This document shows positions 45,498-56,005 of a stretch of 64,000 nucleotides of DNA, one piece after another. The notes under the pieces were generated by a model, which made no database searches, was not told the DNA's origin, and saw only the letters and a list, made by a program, of their open reading frames with translations. The number at the start of each line of letters is the position of its first letter. Positions within the stretch are counted from its first letter, which is position 1. The translations under genes and the position numbers were made by a program. The stretch comes from Brachionus rotundiformis (lineage: Eukaryota; Rotifera; Eurotatoria; Ploima; Brachionidae), in NCBI GenBank assembly GCA_016802295.1, contig JAESIW010000115.1:2098452-2162451 (forward strand), given 5' to 3'.

Positions 45498-46117
45498 AAC
45501 AATTTGTGAATCATGCAATTACATCTAATTCAATTAAAAGAAGTTATTAATTTTTTTTTTTATTTACCATCATAAATAAATTTTTATCATGATGTAGTTT
45601 TTTTTTTCAATTAAAAATGATTAGTTTTTGAAAATCAGTTTAACTAACTGATATTTTTATATTTTTTATTTACGATTCTTTATTTAAAAGCAAATTTAAT
45701 TTTTAAAAATCAATTTAAGTTTTCTGTATTTGAATAGAAAAAAACTAATACATAAACAATTTGTTTTTCGGGAATATGGGGAGGGTAAATCAACCAACTT
45801 GATTCTACCTGGATCGTTTTCACCTGGAACCCCAAACCAGGCCTAGAGTACTTTTATATTCCCAGGATAGTCATTAAAATGAAAACCTTTTTAAAACTAG
45901 AGAACTCAGGCACTCATTTATTATTTTATAGTAATTTATTTTGCAATTTCTTAGATTGAAGAAATTTATATTATTTAACTTACAAATTTTGTATGACATC
46001 TTTTTTTTAATTGAAAAAAATTTAAGAAGTTTAATCATTTTAAATTTAAAACAAATATTAATAAGATTCATAAAATTAAAGTATTACAAACCGGTTTCAA
46101 AATAGAACCGGTTAGCC

Positions 46118-46700
46118 ATCACCACGCAAGACTTGGCGAACACGCTAAACCAAACGGACTCGAAGTTAATTGATCCAAAACGAAGGTAATGTGCATAAAC
46201 ACCAAATTATATACCCCGATCAGCATCTATGCTACACAAATCGAGTGTGTAAATGAATTCACGTACCTAAGTAGCACTATCACTACAACTTTGGGAACAC
46301 AAAGATATATTAAGAATAGACTTGCTAAAGCAAAGAGTGTCTTTGCTTAACTCCGACAAGCATGGAAATCAAAAAGCTACAGCAAGGATACAAAACTTAA
46401 ACTATACAACAGTATAGTAAAAGCAACAATTATGTACGGAAGTGAATGTTAGTGAATGAGTGAATCTGACAGAAAAAGCCTTGGCACCTCCAACAATGGA
46501 AGCCTCCGGAGGATTCTCGGGATACACTGGCCTGAGAAACTGTCGAGCCATTAAGTCAATGCATCAAGAACAAAAGGCTTCGATGGCTCTGACATGTACT
46601 TAGATTCTAAGATACACGGATACCAAAAAGGGCTCTACAATGGACAACGCAAGGGCGACTTAAGGTAGGAGGACCAGCAGTAATATGAACCAGTTTTTGA
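46118..46700 (+). pseudogene. RTE-like non-LTR retrotransposon C-terminal fragment
   Basis: With a few stops the plus strand reads VNEFTYLSSTITTTLGTQRY, continues IKNRLAKAKSVFA then LRQAWKSKSYSKDTKLKLYN, then SIVKATIMYGSE. This is the conserved post-RT region of RTE/BovB-like LINEs (F.YLGS.I...G....I..R..KA...F..L...W.S...S..TK..LY...V...LLYGSE.W). A later LRRILGIHWPEK and RLRWL.HVLR block completes it. It is 5'-truncated and pseudogenised. A second fragment of the same type is at 61770-62030. Confidence 0.7.
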
Positions 46701-46942
46701 TTTATCTAAATCGTCAGAAGACAGTCAGAAGTCGATATTTTTTTCAGACAATATTATCTTAGTCAATAATATTCATTTAGTTCCATAAAATGATCAAAAT
46801 TAACAAATATCATTCAACAACGCGAATTTAGCAATTTTTGTTTTAGAATGGTTCAATATTTGTCTAGAAATCAAAAGTTTATTTAATCTTTCTTTTGAAA
46901 TAGACTTATTTGAACTAATTTAGTAGATTTTGAGTGAATATT

Positions 46943-47156
46943 GGCTTAATATGAAATAACAAGGAATTAGAACGCTATATAAACCAGTTTTTGATTTATC
47001 TAAAAAAAAACACTCACTTTTTGGAACTTAATGAGTGATTTTTTCGAGATTTTATTGTCTGAAAAAAAGAATTAGACTTGTTGACTTTATTAAAATAAAT
47101 CAAAAACTGGTATATTTAGCGTTTTAATTCCTTATTACTCCATATTAAGCCATTAT
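46943..47156. mobile_element. Fold-back MITE, about 210 bp
   Basis: Inverse copies of about 55 bp: TTGGCTTAATATG...AACGCTATATAAACCAGTTTTTG at the left and its inverse at 47102-47156, with several mismatches. The centre holds AACACTCACTTTTTGG / AATGAGTGATTTTTTC. A further partial copy of the AACCAGTTTTTGATTTATCT part occurs at 46689-46708, so the family is repeated locally. No ORF. Confidence 0.65.
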
Positions 47157-47800
47157 TAGTTCATATGACTCAATTTCAAAAATTGAAGAAAATAGACGTT
47201 TGATTTCTACACCAATGCAATGGCAATGTTGACGTTTTAAAAAGACCATTTGTGTTATTGCATTTTTGAAAAAGTTGAGAGCGAAGATATCTCTACAAAT
47301 TCCTTACTTTTATGACAATAAGAGCTTAATGAAATTATTAAAAACGTGAAAATTAAGTGCTGGTTTAAAGAGAAAGCAATGCAATTTAAAAGTTTACTGT
47401 TGATTGTAGACTACCTCACCTTATGTTATTCAAATCATTTCTAAAACTGCCAGAGATATACTTAACACCTTTTGGACTACATATGCCTCATTGGACCACA
47501 ACACGAAATTCTCTTTGGTCAATGTACCGAATTATTGGAAAGTGAAAGCGATAATTTGATTCGTTAAAAAACGTCCTAGACGAAACTCTAAACGATAGCT
47601 TTCCTTTAAGCCGATATAAAATTGATAAAAGAGTCGATATTTTCTGACCAAAAAAACAAATGCTTTACAATAAGGTCAATTTTGGATTATATGAAAGTTA
47701 ATGGTGGGTATGAATACATAGTACAATCGGCAAACAAAGAGTAACAAACTTGGGAACCTAGCAGTAACTTCGCTGATAAAAGAATAAATTTTTTAAATAT
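47157..47800 (+). other. Decayed coding-like region, unidentified
   Basis: Less AT-biased than its surroundings. Short plus-strand readings such as TARDILNTFWTTYASLDHNT and KFSLVNVPNYWKVKAII look protein-like but are cut by stops and shifts. No domain recognised. Probably an old gene or transposon fragment. Confidence 0.25.
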
Positions 47801-47909
47801 TTTTGAATAAATTTGAAAATATAAGTATTTTTACTTTTATTTTACTTTTTATTACCATAAATTACAAGATTTTACATGAAAAAGAATTATTTTTTACGTA
47901 AATTTACGT

Positions 47910-48160
47910 AAAATTTCTTAATTTTACTTTTGGTAAAGAAATTGGTCAAAAATTTAAAAGACCTAGTTTTTTGTGAAAATTTGCGAAAAACAGCTGAAAT
48001 TCGGCCATTTTTTGGCAATTTTTTTTTTCTGTAAAATTGCGATAATTAACGTGATATTACGTTATTTAACGTAAAATTACGTAAATAATGGCAATTTTTA
48101 CAAAAGTAATTTTACGTAATTTATCGAAAAATTACGTTAAATAACGTAATATTACGTAAA
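47910..48160. repeat. TTACGTAA-rich palindromic array
   Basis: The sequence ACGTAA / TTACGT recurs about a dozen times on both strands. The left part (GATATTACGTTATTTAACGT, 48050 onward) is mirrored by AAATTACGTTAAATAACGTA near 48130, so the segment can fold into a cruciform or hairpin. Nothing is encoded. It may be the core of a fold-back element or a CG-containing protein-binding array. Confidence 0.6.
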
Positions 48161-49080
48161 ATCCACGTGTCATAGCATTACTGTATATAAAATGATTGCT
48201 TGAAGGGTTACGTAAAGTTTGAGATTTTTATATCTAAAAAATTTTTTGAATACTTGAAATGAAAAATTGATAGGTATCTTAGTTTTATTAAACTAAAAAA
48301 ACGGGTATTAAAGAGCTATGTAAATTTTAGATAGTTTAAAAATTTAAAAAGTCGCCTCTTAAGTTAAAAAAAAATGTTAAGAAAACAACAACCCTTTTTT
48401 TTTAAAAACTACTTGAAATTTTTAAAATTTGCACATAATTCATTCAAATTTTTGGTATTAATTTAGCCAGGCCTAAAAAATAAAAAATTTAAAATAGCTT
48501 AAATTTAATATTTTTGGATAGAAAATGAATTTTTAAATAATTACAATTTTATCTACTCTGTTTTGTAGTAATTTTAAGAGACAATAAAATTTTATTTTTA
48601 TTCTAATAAAAAAAGAAAATAAATGCAAAATTTTCGTAATCTTTTAAATTTTTTTTTGAATAAACAAGATAGCCTGATTTAGAGCAGCCAAGTTAGCAAT
48701 TTCAAGTTTTTCATTTGTTTTCGGTCTTGTTTGCATTAGAAACAAATGATCACTAGGCCTCACAATTTAACACAAAATTCAGTTTGTTATTGTGTACATT
48801 TTTAGATACATTTTTATTTTAATAAATAAAAATTCTAATCAGATAAATTAAGGACTTTGGGGTCAAAATGCGAACAGGGAAGACTCTCGGCCTAGCTGTC
48901 AATTTAGTCATACCATTTAGTCATAGCTTTGAATGTTCCTATCAGGTAGTTAAGCATCGCGCTAAATTGGCTCCCAACGGACCTAATTTTAGTGCAAATC
49001 GATCAATAAAATTTCCATTTTAAATTTCAATTAACACAGACTATTTATCTCGGTTCTAAGTCCGAAATAGTTTAAGTGAT
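48161..49080. other. AT-rich spacer
   Basis: No supportable gene. Confidence 0.45.
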
Positions 49081-49084
49081 TAAT

Positions 49085-49384
49085 GAATTTTTTAAGACTT
49101 CTTCAAGTAGTTTATTCGCTTGGGGCAATCAGTTTTGTTTCCGACTAGGACAGGTGACCAATCAACTATCTGAGAATATTTTTTTTGTTTATAATCAAAA
49201 TCTGATTGTGAGCTAAAAAAATCCAGACACAATTATTTTTAAATAACACTAACCATTCTGATCGCTCTAGACCCTCTGCTAAATTAATCTGATCTATTCT
49301 AGCAAGCAAAAAAATTTTTTTCGATTTTTCGTTCCAAGCATCAAGGTTAGTCTTAGAGCAATAGCTTATTTTGGAATACGCCAT
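49085..49384 (-). pseudogene. Possible first exons of a small gene, GTPase-like fragment
   Basis: ATG at 49384. The first about 50 codons have coding-like usage (MAYSKISYCSKTNLDAWNEK, then KKIFLLARIDQINLAEGLER) and then turn AT-rich. After a TTCTCAG acceptor-like site (about 49175) the minus strand reads VDWSPVLVGNKTDCPKRINY, which contains the NKxD guanine-recognition motif of small GTPases in the usual P.LLVGNKtD setting. No P-loop or other G motif is visible nearby. Treat as a weak lead. Confidence 0.2.
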
Positions 49385-50285
49385 AAATTCAATTTAAAAA
49401 TATTAAATGTTCCTATCTACAAATAAATATACTGTTAAATTTTTATGAACCAGACTTTTGAAAGAAATTTTGTGTAGATAAAATGTAAAAAAATGTGTAG
49501 ATATAATTGAATATTTTCAAGTTTAAAAGAAAAATTTAAAAATTTTTGAATATAAATTTATAATATTGCTTACTGGTCAAATTATTTATCATAAATATTT
49601 TACATATTGTAATTTTAAATATTTGGTGATTAATTCTCTTAATAATTCCGTAAAATCTTACAAAAAGTAGCCAAATGTAAATTTTTATTAAAATAAATAA
49701 TCAACTCTAATTTTCATTTTAAAGGAAAAAAAAACTTTTTCAAAAATTTTAATTTACGACTTGAATCATTACTTGAATCATTTTCAACTTAATATTCGTT
49801 TTCAGATAAAGTACTTAAATTTAGACCTATCAAATTTGAAATATTATTATAATTGTTTTAGTTTTTTATTTGAAGAACCTTAGGCTCGAACAGAAATACT
49901 GAATAAATAAATCAAATTATTATTATTACTTTTCTAAAATCACAATAAATTTAAGTTAAGAAAAAAAATTCAAGCATATAAATATTGATTATTTGTCAAA
50001 TAAACTTAGAGAGAAAAAAATTACACAACTTTTACCTCATTTTCATTATTATTGATTATATTAGTATTATTAAGTAAAAAATTAGCTAAAATGAAAAAAG
50101 ATATATTGAAAAATTAGTTTAAGTAACTCTGGAGTGATAACAACAACTAAATAAAAACTAAAAAAATTTAAAAAATCATTTTTAGATCCTGAAATTTAGT
50201 GAATTTTTTTATTAAAATGAAAATCAATAAGAAAAAATTATTATATTTGTCACTGATTACTAACAAAATTTTAGATAGTTAAAAT
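49385..50285. other. AT-rich spacer
   Basis: No gene seen. It ends at the 3' end of the DDX23 fragment. Confidence 0.5.
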
Positions 50286-50291
50286 TAAAAT

Positions 50292-50719
50292 TCAATTAAC
50301 GTAAACAGTCTCGTCTCTTCGTCTTTTTTGTACTATTGTTCCAGGTTTGTTTTGAGCATCTGGGTGATTCATTCGTTCATAAGGACATTCATTAACAGGA
50401 CTTTCTAGAATTGCCATTTTCAATTCATAAAACAAATGTGCGTCATCTTTAGTCAATAATGTAATAACAATTCCACTTTTACCTGCACGACCTGTTCTAC
50501 CAATTCTGTGTGTGTAATCTTCAATTGTTTTTGCCATATCAAAATTAATTACAAGACTAACATCTTTAAAATCGATGCCACGACCAGCAACATCAGTTGC
50601 AACTAAAATTTCTTTATTGACTTGTTTTAATGATGATAAAGCAAAGTCTCTTTGTTCTTGACCTTTTCCACCATGTAATGTGCAAGCGCTATAACCCATC
50701 TTATCAAGTGATTTCGCCA
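50292..50719 (-). CDS. DDX23: DDX23 (PRP28) DEAD-box helicase, C-terminal part only
   Basis: About 140 residues of the helicase C-terminal RecA domain and tail. They start at AKSLDKMGYSACTLHGGKGQ, then motif V (ILVATDVAGRGIDFKDVS), motif VI (HRIGRTGRAGKSG) and the DDX23-specific tail SPVNECPYERMNHPDAQNKPGT, ending RRRDETVYVN. PRP28 is the U5 snRNP helicase that exchanges U1 for U6 at the 5' splice site. Motifs Q, I, II, III and IV should lie at higher coordinates but are absent. The homology stops at the ambiguous base 50720 and the sequence beyond is the opposite-strand end of another gene. Stop near 50292. Confidence 0.9.
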
Positions 50720-50720
50720 N
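50720..50720. other. Ambiguous base (N) at a chimeric junction
   Basis: The only N in the window. DDX23 homology (minus) ends on its left and HDHD5-like homology (plus) begins on its right. Confidence 0.95.
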
Positions 50721-51049
50721 ATACTGAACATGTCGAATCCATTCTGGTCTCGACTGGTGTCTACAACCCAAACAATGATCTCATGGTTCACTTGAGAAAT
50801 TTGTTCAACTCTCAACTTGACAGGAACAATAACGATGATTGCTTTGCTGAAAACCAAGCCAGAAATGTCAATGTTCCCATTATCAGAACCGACTCGAATG
50901 GTCATTTGGATAAGAATGAGCTAAGAGATGCCTTGTCGAGAAAAAACTCATTTATCAGTTACTTTGACGATCAAGACAACATTCCAGACCTAACTGTTGA
51001 CAATCTAAAGGACGCCGTGGATCATATTATAAAACGATCCAGGCTTTGA
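50721..51049 (+). CDS. HDHD5-like HAD hydrolase, C-terminal part only
   Basis: About 108 residues starting TEHVESILVSTGVYNPNNDL and ending DLTVDNLKDAVDHIIKRSRL, stop 51047-51049. The SILVSTGVY block followed, after a variable loop, by a P.....D.VDA..HI end is the C-terminus of HAD phosphatases of the HDHD5 (CECR5) type, where a cap-two HAD domain ends. The catalytic DxDG and the rest of the protein are missing; they should lie to the left, where DDX23 sits instead. AATAAATG-like polyadenylation sequence follows. The exact subfamily is inferred from a short segment. Confidence 0.6.
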
Positions 51050-52402
51050 GCTTGTTGGTTTTGTTTTTAGTCTAGACTAAGTTATATTTAGAGTTTTATT
51101 TTTGTTAAATAAATGTTAAAATATAAATTTGTTTTTATAATTTTTTCTAATATTAATTTCAAATATATGCATACATTCTTATGGTTTTGAGTGAAGCTCA
51201 AAAATTACTTAATGGCTTACTATGGGCTTTAATAAAAATACTTTTCTATGTAAAGCAATCATAAGCGATAACGGGGACTAAGATATAAAATAGTCAGCAT
51301 AAACAAATTTTTTCTTTTTTTCTTGTTAATTTAATTAAGATTTTATAATAAATTAACAAAAAATGGGATCAGATGGGACATTTTCAAAAACAGTCAGCCA
51401 AACTCAAGAGATGAAAATTTTCAAATTTTTTCATAATTTCCTCAAAAAAAGCATTTAAAACAATTACATAATTTTTTGATAAAAACAAAATTTTGTTTCA
51501 TTCTCATTTTATTTTTTATCAGATGCATTTTTAAGAGTACACATACTTTTTTTCAGAATTACATACAAAATTTTCTACTTATTGTTATTTTGGATTTTTA
51601 TAAATTTAAAGTGAAAGATATCGGACTCAATTTTATTTAAAAGAATCAATAAAAAATGCTCAAATAAAAAATTAGTAATTATTTAAATATATTTAATTTT
51701 TGAAAATTTATCAGTATAAAAATAAATAAAGTTTAAAAAAGCTTGTTCAAAAGTTTTTTTTAAAATACCGGAGCTGTTTTTTTTAATTTAAAAATTAAAA
51801 ATTAATTGCAAAGCTAACAGTCCTTATATTCTATCGATATTATCTTAATGAAGAATTATGCCTTGTTTTGTATTTGTATAATGAAATAATTGCTTTTTTG
51901 TAGTTAAATGTCTCAAATATCTTTTTTTAAATTAATAAATAATTTTTACTTAAATTTTTATGGATTGATGAATTTTATAATGCGAACTCTTTTTTAAAAT
52001 TAAGATTAAATACATGATATAGATTAGATTGTTCAAAATATTAGAAGACATTTTTTTAACTTTTTTGTTTACTAAATTATGTTTAACTTTTTATATCATA
52101 TTTTAATAAAATGAAATCAAACAAAATTCAATAAATTCTGATTTAAAATTATCCTGTCCTTTATAGAAAAAATTACTTTCAATTTCTGCTTAAGATTTTT
52201 TTAGTAGTAGTAGTAGTATATAATGCTGCGGAAGAGAGGATCTCCAAGCGAAGACGCATTTTTTATTCAAATTTTAGGTAAGTTAAAATTCATTAATAAT
52301 GGTTTTAACTGTAAATTTTTCATGTGCTTATAGTATGTGTAAAGTGATTTTGGCGGATATTGTCTTATCTAGTAGAAACTGAGTTGTTAATCATTTCTGT
52401 TT
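51050..52402. other. AT-rich spacer
   Basis: No gene. An (AGT)n run sits at 52204-52220 and a small GC-richer patch with GCGGAAGAGAGGATCTCC at 52231-52248. Confidence 0.5.
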
Positions 52403-52850
52403 TTAAATTTGTTGATGTAATGCATTCCAGTCGACTGCGGTTCTGTCCGTGAAGAAGTTGGTGCGTGCCAACAGACGCCAGCGTTTGATTGCCGTTGACA
52501 AAACATACTTGGTCGTTGCCGTGCTGAATCTTATGGAGCTCAATGAGGTCACATGTAGTCCAACCGAGAGCTTCTCTTCTTTCAATGTATGGTTTTGATT
52601 TGAGTTCAGGGACAAGCTTTGAGAATCTCCTTTGCGCCTGTTCATGTTGATTTGTAAGTTGTACATTCTTAGCATTACGTTATTACAGAGCTTTGGGTTA
52701 TTACAGAGGTTTACGCCTAGCGAGACGCTCACTTGGCTTGCTTTCATGCCAATGCGTCTTGCATTTGATACCTTAATGATTTGCACCACGTCTTCTCTCA
52801 CAATTTTTTTTGCTAGTACCAAAGTCGTCCCTTTTCCTGAAGACATTCGC
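52390..52850 (-). pseudogene. Non-LTR retrotransposon C-terminal fragment
   Basis: One minus-strand frame (about 52390-52640) reads QRRFSKLVPELKSKPYIERR and continues EALGWTTCDLIELHKIQHGN, with VCFVNGNQTLASVGTHQL after it. This is the VQRRFTK.VPEL....Y..RL..L...TL..RR..DLI..YKI module after the RT domain of CR1/L2-type LINEs. A second frame covers 52640-52846 (GKGTTLVLAKKIVREDVVQI). The copy is frameshifted, GC-richer than its surroundings and cut on both sides. Confidence 0.6.
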
Positions 52851-53169
52851 TGGCACGGTCGGACGTTCTACTTCTTACGCATTTAGAGTCCAAATTTTTG
52901 TATACTCGAATCCAAAACCGTAATAAATCTGGAATATTTTATTTACTTATTTCACATTTACGACTTGTATTTTCCAGAGCCAGTTAATTTTAAAAAATTT
53001 CGGTTCAAATAAACAAATTCACAAATAAAGCGGCTCTACTTATTAATATATACGACAAAATGCCAAAAATAGTTAAAATTTCAAAAGTAATTTTAACAAA
53101 CCATTACGTAATACTTTTATACATTTAAAAATTTGAGATGATCAAAGGTCGCATTAAATAATTGTTTTG

Positions 53170-54163
53170 TCAAGTTAACAATTCGAACAAGACATATTCG
53201 TCAGAGAACAAATCCGTTAGTTCCGTTTTTATATCAAAAGACGGAATGTTATACTCGTAATCATCCGGATTCTGTACCGGATTGATTATTTGAACTTCTT
53301 GATCACTGTCAAAGTCTTCTATTTGTCGCATTATCTTTGTAACTTCTAGTTCATTTTTTTCTTTGGATTCAAGATAATCAAGAAATCTTAAATTAAAAAT
53401 TAGATAAAGTTAATAAGTAAAAACTTACCTTGGCCAATTGGTATCATTAATGACTTTCGCGCAATTGTCCTATTTTCTTTGCGCCATGGTTGACTTGGCT
53501 TATTAAACAAATTTGCATATTCGAGGCTGTCCATGTTTAAGCACAAGAAACGTCTACTAAACTCGGTCTTTGACGCAATTGCACGGCATACATCAAAATC
53601 GATGTATTCGTCCGGGTTAAAGCTTATTAAAAGCCTTTCTATAGAAAGGTCTATGTCTTCGACGGCAGTTTTATTTTTAGCTTGCCATACGTTGAGGCCA
53701 CTACCGGACAATTGTTCCTTAATGAAACATAATGTATCATTAAGGGTAATCTTTTTGAGCAAGTTGACGAACTTGCATTCTTCTATAACGATGGAAGATA
53801 TCTGTGCTCGTGCGGCACTGTCATATTTCAAGGTATCTTCCTTGACGAATTGTGTTCCGGCCAAATATGGTATGACCCGAAACTATCGGCGAGAATTTCG
53901 CAAGTCGTACTCTTGTACGTCCTTGCTTTTCCGGCTAGAAACAGTGCTGTTCCTGTCTCAATTCCATGACTTACCAAGTCTGTTTTTGGAATAGGAAGAG
54001 TACAATCTTCCTCTTGCCGCTGTCTTTCGAGGGACATGAATCCTTCATAGTCCTTTTTGGACAACCGAAGGTTCACGCAGTCCCTTTTCCACGAATTTTG
54101 GCGAGGATACTCCTCGCGGAACTCAGCCATTTCTTCTGGTGAGTGTTTTGGCCGAGTCTTCAT
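53170..54163 (-). CDS. Unrecognised two-exon ORF with an internal frameshift
   Basis: ATG at 54163. Three pieces are visible: MKTRPKHSPEEMAEFREEYP onward to about 53880; then, one base out of phase, VIPYLAGTQFVKEDTLKYDS onward to 53425; then, after a 38-nt GT-AG intron (53387-53424), FLDYLESKEKNELEVTKIMR onward to TGA at 53170-53172. The total is near 300 residues, acidic at the end. Codon use is clearly less AT-biased than the flanks. I recognise no domain. The context is transposon-rich, so it may be a mobile-element accessory ORF or a lineage-specific host gene. The shift near 53880 could be an inactivating lesion or a sequence error. Confidence 0.45.
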
Positions 54164-55070
54164 GGTTTTCAAAATCCATGTTGTCAGTTTTTTTATCTTT
54201 ATTGCATTTTTTAATATTTATTTTTTTTCAATTCTAAAGAAGTTTTGAAAACTTTTAATAAATAAAAAAATAAATGAGGGTAAAATTTCTATAAAAAAAT
54301 TAATTAAATTTATTTCAACAATTAAAATATAAAAAAAAATAACAATTTGGTCATATAACAAAAAATATGTTGTCCAAAAAACTGTATACCTAAAAATACT
54401 GTGACAAAATATGCTGTAACCTAAATAAATCAGAAGAAAAATATTGGGACAAAAAAATCTTGGTCCAAATTCACTAGATCCATAAATACTGGGTCATCAA
54501 AGAAAACAGGATTAAAAATAAAAGCTCCAAAAAATACAGTGAATTAAAAAATCAAATCAAATACACTATGTTACACTTAGATTTTGGCCACTACTTTAAG
54601 CGTAGTAAAAGATAACGAATTCGTTTTTATAATATTTATTGAATAAAATAAAAGTGAATCAAAGGAACTGCTAACATAAGAATAAGTTACTTCAATTTAT
54701 AGTGAAGTTCTTTATGCTAGAATAAAAATGAATTTAAATAAAAACTAGGAAGTAAAACTTAAACATTCTAAATCAAATATATATTTATTATTATATTATT
54801 AATTGACTGTTGCAATAACCATTATAAACCGGTGATTGATTGCGCATCATTAATAAATTTTGATCAATATTTATGTAATCCATAAATAAATATAGAATTT
54901 AATTATACCATGGAGAATTGGTGATGTACCGTAACAAGTATTTTGTAAAAGTTTGGAAATCAATTGTATTTTTATCTAAATGAGATCTAATGAAAAAAAT
55001 GATTATACTAATTTGTAGATTTTTTTTCTCTACAATCTGATATATCACACTCGGAATAAAATTGAAACAC
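54164..55070. other. AT-rich spacer
   Basis: No supportable gene. Confidence 0.5.
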
Positions 55071-55071
55071 C

Positions 55072-55330
55072 ATGAACCCTTTCAAGAAAGTCCCTTAAAG
55101 GTTCACCAATTGCAAAATCTCCCAAATTCAACTTCGATTTCAGCATAACTTTTTCAATGCCTCTGGTCTGAGTCAAATTATTTTTCTAATGGTCCACAAA
55201 GTCTATGGGCACAAGCCTGCTGTTTTGAGCGTTCATCATGGCAAATTTAGCCGCATTCCACAAGTTGTTACAAAAGTGTCTGTAGCCTTACGATTGAAAC
55301 TTAAGCATTGGTCTGTCATCCTTTGACAAG
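55072..55330 (-). pseudogene. Valyl-tRNA synthetase-like fragment
   Basis: The minus strand reads GYRHFCNNLWNAAKFAMMNA followed by a stop, and then KVMLKSKLNLGDFAIGEPLR in the next part. The first block matches the start of the anticodon-binding region of valyl-tRNA synthetases (...RFCNKLWNATKFAL). It lacks the Rossmann catalytic domain with HIGH and KMSKS and most of the C-terminus. A gene fragment about 430 bp from the left end of the large hAT element. Confidence 0.5.
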
Positions 55331-55756
55331 TCTGAACAAAAAGTAAAACTTTTATAAGATATCTATTTTATTAAGTTCCATTTTCAAAAAGAGCTCATAA
55401 GTTAAATTATTTTGAAGCTTAAAATTTAATTCAGTCATTTTGGGTTCAAAATTAAATTAGGGGCAAAATTCCAATGTAAATACTGTATACCTCTTTATTA
55501 TTTAATCATTTATATTTCAGGGTATTTTTTTTATCAATAGACTATTAAATAAAATTTAAAAGTTTTTTTTTTTAATTTGATCCTGATTAAATTTATAATA
55601 GTGCTAAAGGATTCTTAAGGATTTTTAATTAGGATTCTCTACCGTCCCAGATTAGGGCCGATGGAAAAATGGCTGCGAAAAAATCAGCTGGAAGATATAA
55701 TAATAAAATAAATACTGGCAGCTGCTTTCTGCTTCAATGCTTTTGTCAGTAAGTGA

Positions 55757-55764
55757 ATATTTAC
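55757..55764. repeat. 8-bp target-site duplication (left) of the 5.2-kb hAT
   Basis: ATATTTAC, repeated exactly at 60969-60976. Confidence 0.88.
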
Positions 55765-56005
55765 CAGAGTTGTTTTTAAGTCACAAGTCATAAGTCAAGT
55801 CAAGTCAATGACTTAATTTTTTTAAATTTTTTTTGAGGTTAGCTTGTGATTTTTTTTGTCGAAGGGATTAATATTTTTAATTCACTTAATAAAACTCTGG
55901 TTAAATTAATTTAATTTAAAATGAATAAATGAGAAGAATAAAATTCAATTCAAAGTTTGTATAAATCTTTATTAAATAAACAAAAATAATCAATGTTTAT
56001 ATGTT

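Larger units (their letters stand above)
42830..46117. mobile_element. hAT transposon, AACCGGTT-rich ends
   Basis: The central transposase gene (43558-45497) is bracketed by subterminal repeats of the type AAACCGGTTCTA: several copies at 42834-42955 and an inverted set at 46088-46113 (ACCGGTTTCAAAATAGAACC). The right edge is probably near GGTTAGCCATCACCAC (46107-46122), whose inverse GTGGTGATGGCTAACC is a plausible hAT end. I could not define a clean left terminal repeat or 8-bp target duplication, so the limits are approximate. Confidence 0.65.
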
